DNA from: an uncultured Bacilli bacterium
GTDB lineage: Bacteria; Bacillota_I; Bacilli_A; RF39; UBA660
Length of the DNA: 10,371 nt
Direction: 5' to 3'
Assembly (NCBI GenBank): GCA_947625715.1
Contig: CANQPR010000047.1
Span: 1-10,371 of the forward strand
The position numbers were made by a program, and so were the translations under genes. Each line of letters opens with the position of its first letter. The stretch's first letter is position 1. The notes under the pieces were generated by a model. That model did no database searches and was not told where the DNA came from. It saw only the letters and a list, made by a program, of their open reading frames with translations. This document shows positions 6,973 through 10,371 of the stretch, one piece after another.

Positions 6973-7137
6973 TTAAAATATTAAAACGGCTACTCCTGTA
7001 GCAATTAAGACAACAATGATAATTATTTCGATAATAATTATTATATCTTCTTTTTTAATGCGACTGTCTACTTTTTTAATTTCCTCTTTGTATTCTTCTA
7101 TTTGTTCTAAAGAATCATTTTGATTATTTGTGTCCAT
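6973..7137 (-). CDS. 54-residue single-span membrane protein
   Basis: A short gene found by reading the minus strand between the terminator and paralogue B. The product starts MDTNNQNDSLEQIEEYKEE, has a charged, helical N-terminal half (about 1-31), and ends with one hydrophobic segment (about 32-54) made almost only of Ile, Val, Leu and Ala. This is a tail-anchored layout with only a few residues on the far side. Gene status is well supported: GGAGGG (7145-7150) lies 7 nt before the ATG, a near-consensus promoter precedes it, and a strong terminator follows. Function is unknown. A small regulator or stabiliser of a membrane complex is possible, but nothing shows a partner. Confidence 0.75.
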   Translation of the reverse strand: MDTNNQNDSLEQIEEYKEEIKKVDSRIKKEDIIIIIEIIIIVVLIATGVAVLIF

Positions 7138-7160
7138 TTTTTATCCCTCCATTTTAATTT

Positions 7161-7189
7161 ATTATATCAAATGGAATTATCATTGTAAA
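7161..7189 (-). promoter_or_regulatory. Promoter of the 54-residue membrane protein gene
   Basis: TTTACA (7184-7189) and TATAAT (7161-7166) are separated by exactly 17 nt, with a TG extension before the -10. The spacer is ordinary A+T-rich sequence. It lies about 30 nt past the stop codon of paralogue B, and I see only a 5-bp hairpin between them. Confidence 0.75.
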
Positions 7190-7219
7190 TTCTTTCAATA
7201 ATATATTTAACATTTTATG

Positions 7220-8593
7220 TTACGTTGTTAGTTTATATGGATTTGTTTTAGAACCATAATCACTAGCATCATTAGGTTCGATTTTGATATTGCTATTTAA
7301 ATAAACGACTGGGTTAACTCTAATTGCACCAGGAGTAGATGCTTCTTTGGTGTTCAAATATCCACTACCAGAAATATAAAATATCTTGTTTGCATAATTA
7401 GATAATGGTACTGGTGTCATTGTCCATGCATTAGTTAAAAAATTAGGGTCAAAAATATCTCTTGACAACCAACTATATGAATGACAATCTGAATAATCTG
7501 AATAAACATCTCTAGCAGTCCAATTATACATACTAATTGTTAAACACAATTGTCTTTGCTCTTCATTTCTTCCACTGGTTGCATAGCCAAAATCTGATGG
7601 ATACATTAAACCAACAAAGCCTTTCCAACTAGTTTTTCTTTCTACTTCATCTGAACAGATAACAGTATTTTGTTGACATATTTTGCCAGTATTTTCACTT
7701 CGTTCTGCTTCATACATATACGGCGGTGTTATTGAATTATATCCACCTCCACTAAAATCTACTGGTATAGTTCCAGTATTCCATTTTATTTTACTTACAA
7801 TAGCCTTTGCTTCATCACTTAAGCCAATTTCCTCCCATTTTGGGCATGAGGTTGTTTTATTGTTAGAATCACTATAACATGTGCCTCCTGCTTCTTTCTT
7901 ATAATAATTTTCGTTTAATACTTTTTGTATATCAGCCTCATTCCATTCGTTTACTCCATAACCATTATTTATACTTTCACTTGAAGAATCCCAACTATAA
8001 GTACCTATATAACCTCTAATTATTTTTAAATGACTTCCAGTTTTTTCTCCAGCATCAACTATATTATTCATAACTCCAATAATTCGCCAGGTTTCATTAT
8101 TAAACGTAACATAATTGTCTGGGTCAGCACCAATAAATCGTAAATTGTTATCATCAGTTCCATCATAAATTAATTGACCTTCTTTTTTATCTATCAAATT
8201 TTCTAAAGCATTATATAAGCCACTTCCACTACCTTTTTTAAAATATATATCACACTTAGTTTTACTCGTTGTTAAATTTGTTACTAAAGGAGCCCATTTT
8301 CCACTATTCCATTCTATGGAAGCTTTATTATTGCATTCACTTTTCTCATATACATAACCTTCTTCTAATGTAGGAATACTAGTAACTTCTTGATTATCTT
8401 TATAAAAGGCAAACATTACATCACCACTGCCCTCATAGATGAAGTTTCCTTCCATCACTTTAAATGATTTTTGTGCTTTAAAATTGGCAAAGGTTTTTTC
8501 TAATATTATTCCGCCTATTAAAAAGATGATAGCTACAATTACAAAAGCTAATTTTTTATGATTCTTCTTTTCTTTATATTGACTTAATTTCAT
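7220..8593 (-). CDS. Membrane-anchored surface protein, paralogue B (G-tract promoter)
   Basis: A 457-residue homologue of the protein at 241-1494 with the same plan: charged N-terminus, one anchor segment (about 15-31), a VMEGNFIYEGSGD module with conserved Cys87 and Cys114, then a large extracellular domain. Shared landmarks are ETWRIIGV (167-174), AGGTCY (235-240), CPKWE (250-254), GYATSG (336-341) and PVVYLNS (428-434). The first 60 residues are nearly identical to paralogue A, but the exposed part has diverged. It carries an insertion around 299-320 with two extra Cys (306, 313), lacks the Cys-containing linker of A at 124-140, and has a different segment at about 357-425. The ATG at 8591-8593 is preferred over an in-frame TTG at 8603-8605. 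No LPXTG or cell-wall repeat is seen. Function is unknown; a surface adhesin or antigen is an inference. Confidence 0.8.
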   Translation of the reverse strand: MKLSQYKEKKNHKKLAFVIVAIIFLIGGIILEKTFANFKAQKSFKVMEGNFIYEGSGDVMFAFYKDNQEVTSIPTLEEGYVYEKSECNNKASIEWNSGKWAPLVTNLTTSKTKCDIYFKKGSGSGLYNALENLIDKKEGQLIYDGTDDNNLRFIGADPDNYVTFNNETWRIIGVMNNIVDAGEKTGSHLKIIRGYIGTYSWDSSSESINNGYGVNEWNEADIQKVLNENYYKKEAGGTCYSDSNNKTTSCPKWEEIGLSDEAKAIVSKIKWNTGTIPVDFSGGGYNSITPPYMYEAERSENTGKICQQNTVICSDEVERKTSWKGFVGLMYPSDFGYATSGRNEEQRQLCLTISMYNWTARDVYSDYSDCHSYSWLSRDIFDPNFLTNAWTMTPVPLSNYANKIFYISGSGYLNTKEASTPGAIRVNPVVYLNSNIKIEPNDASDYGSKTNPYKLTT

Positions 8594-8625
8594 AATAAAT
8601 ATCAACTCTATTCTTGATATTTATT
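8594..8625 (-). promoter_or_regulatory. Leader stem-loop before paralogue B
   Basis: AATAAATATCAA (8614-8625) pairs perfectly with TTGATATTTATT (8594-8605), 12 bp, around the same 8-nt loop GAATAGAG (8606-8613) as in paralogue A. Relative to A, one C-G pair has become T-A and one T-G wobble has become C-G, so pairing is kept while sequence changes. The ATG follows the stem directly. Confidence 0.65.
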
Positions 8626-8653
8626 TTATAATAATACCCCCCCCCCGTGTCAA
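8625..8653 (-). promoter_or_regulatory. Promoter of paralogue B with G10 tract in the spacer
   Basis: TTGACA (8648-8653), C, ten G (8637-8646), then TATTATTATAAAAT. With TATAAA (8625-8630) as -10 the spacer is 17 nt, identical to paralogue A. The promoter begins about 40 bp past the terminator of the BspA-like gene, so paralogue B is a separate unit. Predicted active at this tract length, with the same ambiguity about which -10 is used. Confidence 0.75.
8637..8646 (-). repeat. Homopolymeric G10 tract (candidate phase-variation repeat)
   Basis: Ten G on the minus strand between the -35 and -10, in the same position and of the same length as the tract at 1538-1547. Tract length may be affected by sequencing or assembly error. 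Confidence 0.85.
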
Positions 8654-8693
8654 TGTTGAAATTTAATTTTTTTTGTTTTTTATTCTCATAACT

Positions 8694-8717
8694 AAAAAAG
8701 AATAGCTTAACTATTCT
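8694..8717 (-). terminator. Rho-independent terminator of the BspA-like gene
   Basis: AGAATAG (8711-8717) pairs with CTATTCT (8699-8705) around a 5-nt loop and is followed by a T run (8694-8698). The stem overlaps the stop codon, as in the nifS terminator. Confidence 0.8.
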
Positions 8718-10233
8718 AATCAAAAGATACACCTTCCCATGATTCATGCACATTTTTATCTGGTTTATTTGCTTGACAATTAAGAAACATATTAGTGGTT
8801 ATAGCTCCAGATTTATGTATAAAGTTTGGCCCATATGTAATTTTAATTAATTTACTTGCTCCTTTGAACATATTTCCCATTTGCGTTACATTACTCGTAT
8901 TAAAGCCACTTAAATTTAACTCTGTTAGATTGCTCATTCCCAAAAACATTCCATACATATTTGTTACACTACGGGTATCAAATTTACTTAAATCTAATTC
9001 TTGTATGGTACTCATATCTGTAAACATAAGATACATACTTTTTACACTACTAGTATCAAAATTTTTGCCAAAAATTAAAGTTTGAAGTTTGTTCGTTTCC
9101 CAAAACATTTGAGACATACTTATTACACTACTTGCATCAAAACTACTTAAATCTAATTCTTGTATGGTGTCCATAGAAGCAAACATTAGAGTCATTTCTT
9201 CTACGCTACTTGTATCAAAACTACTTAAATCTAATTCTTCTAGACTACTCATTCCATTAAACATGCTAGCCATATTGGTTACGCCACGAGTATCTAGATT
9301 TTCTATTCCTTCTATCTTGGTTACTTTTGTAAAATTTCTAAATAAATATGAACTTTCTTGATTTAACTTTATTCCTCCTTCTCCTTGTAAATAGCCTATA
9401 CAATTCGTATCTCCTGTATCACATACAACATAACTTTGAACGGCCTCTGCATTATCAACAACACCTTCATTATATGGGCCATGTACTATTTGTCCTTCAC
9501 TTCCTGTTTTTTCACTTTTCTTTGTTTCTATTACTAGCTTTGTTAATTTACTTTTGTATCCCCACATTCCTTTTGTATCAGTCAAAGAAATTGTTCTTAT
9601 TGTTCCACTATTAACAAATTGATCTACTTTATATTCTGCACTTAAAGTTATCTTCCCTTTCCATGTTGCATTTTGGTTTTCTTCATTTAATGGGGTTTGT
9701 TGGTCTAAATATAATAATAAATTATAATCTTTTACATCGTTAGCTTTTAAAGTTATATTTTTTAAACTATAAGCATGAAGTGATTCTTTTATAACTTTAT
9801 TTGCATCGTTTAGTGGATTTGCTGTTAGTTGTGTAGCTTTGTTTAATTTCTTATGGTAATCTGTTTCATATAATATGGCATCTACCCATTCATCAGCTAA
9901 TTGTCTTTCGGCATTTGCATTTAAGCTTTCCAAGTTTATGGTGGCGCTTGCTTGACTATTACAATTATTTGTTATTGTAAAATGGTAAGGGGTTGCTGTA
10001 CTCAAAAAACTTTCTAATTCATCATCTTTCATAGGATAAGCATTAGGAATATTGATATCATTTTCACCTGTAAAATCAATACTAAGGCATTCGGTATTAA
10101 CAACATTCTCTCCTGTTTGAGTATTTGTATATTGCCAAAATGAATAAGTTAAACCAAAAGTAAAAACAGCAATCCCTATTATTACTAACACTACTAAAAC
10201 ATATATTTTTTTGTTACTACTATTTAATTTCAT
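8716..10233 (-). CDS. BspA-family leucine-rich-repeat surface protein
   Basis: A 505-residue secreted or anchored protein. Residues 1-10 are charged or polar and 11-29 hydrophobic, ending in GLTYSFWQYT, which resembles signal regions of TasA/camelysin-type proteins. Residues 35-205 form an N-terminal domain of likely beta structure with Cys49 and Cys91 and the phrases CLSIDF, NAYPMKDDE and YHFTITNNC. Residues 210-300 link to the repeats, which occupy 314-471. They are six units of 26-27 residues of the DUF285 (BspA) type with core pattern DTSSVxxMxxMFxxMxxLxELDLSSF, followed by a degenerate seventh. BspA repeats mediate attachment to host or bacterial surfaces in other species, so an adhesin role is a family-based inference. 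No LPXTG is seen, so retention probably depends on the N-terminal segment. The ATG at 10231-10233 has GGAGG (10246-10250) 12 nt upstream in a hairpin loop. A G-tract promoter precedes it and a terminator follows. Confidence 0.9.
   Translation of the reverse strand: MKLNSSNKKIYVLVVLVIIGIAVFTFGLTYSFWQYTNTQTGENVVNTECLSIDFTGENDINIPNAYPMKDDELESFLSTATPYHFTITNNCNSQASATINLESLNANAERQLADEWVDAILYETDYHKKLNKATQLTANPLNDANKVIKESLHAYSLKNITLKANDVKDYNLLLYLDQQTPLNEENQNATWKGKITLSAEYKVDQFVNSGTIRTISLTDTKGMWGYKSKLTKLVIETKKSEKTGSEGQIVHGPYNEGVVDNAEAVQSYVVCDTGDTNCIGYLQGEGGIKLNQESSYLFRNFTKVTKIEGIENLDTRGVTNMASMFNGMSSLEELDLSSFDTSSVEEMTLMFASMDTIQELDLSSFDASSVISMSQMFWETNKLQTLIFGKNFDTSSVKSMYLMFTDMSTIQELDLSKFDTRSVTNMYGMFLGMSNLTELNLSGFNTSNVTQMGNMFKGASKLIKITYGPNFIHKSGAITTNMFLNCQANKPDKNVHESWEGVSFD
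8821..9294 (-). repeat. Six tandem BspA/DUF285 repeats (78-81 bp units)
   Basis: In-frame units begin at residues 314, 340, 366, 393, 419 and 445 of the surface protein. Units 3 and 6 have one extra residue in FGKNF and YGPNF. DNA conservation between units is high, with shared blocks such as ACTTAAATCTAATTCTTG (plus strand). Unequal recombination could therefore change copy number without shifting the frame. Confidence 0.85.
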
Positions 10234-10234
10234 T

Positions 10235-10264
10235 ATAAAAGAAGACCTCCATATCTTCTTTTAT
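10235..10264 (-). promoter_or_regulatory. Leader stem-loop with the Shine-Dalgarno in its loop (BspA-like gene)
   Basis: ATAAAAGAAGA (10254-10264) pairs perfectly with TCTTCTTTTAT (10235-10245), 11 bp. The 8-nt loop TATGGAGG (10246-10253) displays the whole Shine-Dalgarno. The ATG lies one nt past the stem, and GGAGG to ATG is 12 nt, longer than usual. Stem sequence is unrelated to that of paralogues A and B, but loop size, loop content and spacing match them. With a start about 7 nt after TATAGT (near 10261) most of the stem would be in the RNA. Confidence 0.65.
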
Positions 10265-10267
10265 TGC

Positions 10268-10291
10268 ACTATATAATGCCCCCCCCGTCAA
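10268..10291 (-). promoter_or_regulatory. Promoter of the BspA-like gene with G8 tract
   Basis: TTGAC (10287-10291) runs directly into eight G (10279-10286), the first of which serves as the sixth -35 base. The best -10 is TATAGT (10268-10273), with a spacer of only 12 nt. TATATA (10270-10275) gives 10 nt. A 17-nt spacer would fall on TGCAAT (10263-10268), a poor -10. As written the promoter is predicted weak or off, and about 13 G would restore 17 nt to TATAGT. Confidence 0.6.
10279..10286 (-). repeat. Homopolymeric G8 tract (candidate phase-variation repeat)
   Basis: Eight G on the minus strand immediately after TTGAC. It is the third such tract in the window and again lies upstream of a surface-protein gene. 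Length is subject to the same sequencing caveat as the G10 tracts. Confidence 0.8.
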
Positions 10292-10318
10292 CAGTTGGTA
10301 GTGTGAAAAGTTTTTATT

Positions 10319-10334
10319 AAAAAATCGATTTTTT
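10319..10334. other. 16-bp perfect palindrome upstream of the BspA-like promoter
   Basis: AAAAAATCGATTTTTT reads the same on both strands and ends 28 bp before the -35. It could be an A+T-rich upstream element, a dimeric regulator site, or the weak terminator of a gene beyond the window edge. The surrounding 10292-10371 holds no gene I can support. The flanking A/T runs make chance formation plausible. Confidence 0.3.
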
Positions 10335-10371
10335 CTTATATTTTACCTATGTTTTTTGTTGTTTTATTTTC

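Larger units (their letters stand above)
8414..8653 (-). repeat. Duplicated 240-bp cassette, copy B (promoter to residue 60)
   Basis: Partner of 1315-1554, aligned without gaps from the -35 to codon 60. Sequence upstream of TTGACA differs between copies, which marks the outer edge of the shared unit. Confidence 0.8.

Noticed and set aside
7683..7877. Plus-strand open frame of 64 codons
   Set aside because: Antisense to paralogue B with no supporting signals.
8821..9294. CRISPR array
   Set aside because: The repeats are coding, in frame and continuous, with no unique spacers.
8795..9614. Three plus-strand open frames with repeated Leu/Ser-rich sequence
   Set aside because: They are antisense shadows of the BspA repeats, and their periodicity comes from the real repeats on the minus strand.

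Overview
The window looks like chromosomal DNA from a low-GC Gram-positive bacterium, probably an uncultured gut Bacilli/Mollicutes-related lineage. The DNA is strongly A+T rich, ribosome binding sites are Bacillus-like, and there is an EzrA division protein, a VanY-type peptidoglycan peptidase and BspA-type surface repeats. TGA is used as a stop and Trp is TGG, so this is the standard code, not the Mycoplasma code. Almost everything is on the minus strand, so it reads from right to left.

Layout in order of minus-strand transcription: (1) 10291-8694, a secreted BspA-like leucine-rich-repeat protein with its own promoter and terminator. (2) 8653-7220, a membrane-anchored surface protein (paralogue B), followed by (3) a 54-residue single-span membrane protein (7137-6973) and a bidirectional terminator. 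(4) A short plus-strand gene of unknown function (6573-6932). (5) 6503-5088, a VanY-type D,D-carboxypeptidase and a small lipoprotein. (6) 5057-1564, ezrA, a HAD nucleotidase-like gene and a NifS-like cysteine desulfurase, tightly coupled and ended by a terminator. (7) 1554-241, paralogue A of the surface protein. (8) The first 62 codons of a short-chain dehydrogenase, cut by the window edge.

The main observation is that the three secreted or anchored surface genes share a control architecture seen nowhere else in the window. Each has a TTGAC-type -35 followed at once by an uninterrupted run of G on the coding strand (10, 10 and 8 G), then an A+T-rich -10 region. These are the only long G/C homopolymers in the window. 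A homopolymer in the -35/-10 spacer is the known architecture of slipped-strand phase-variable promoters in other bacteria. The two G10 copies give a 17-bp spacer. The G8 copy gives about 12 bp to its best -10, so the copies may be recorded in different states.

Between each of these promoters and its start codon lies a stem-loop with an 11-12 bp stem and an 8-nt purine-rich loop that carries the Shine-Dalgarno-like sequence. The stem sequence differs between genes but the geometry is kept, and the two paralogues show a compensatory base-pair change. Paralogues A and B share a 240-bp cassette without indels (-35, G tract, stem-loop, membrane anchor and first 60 residues) but diverge in the exposed part. 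Together this suggests a family of independently switched surface-protein cassettes placed among housekeeping genes. The switching itself is inference.
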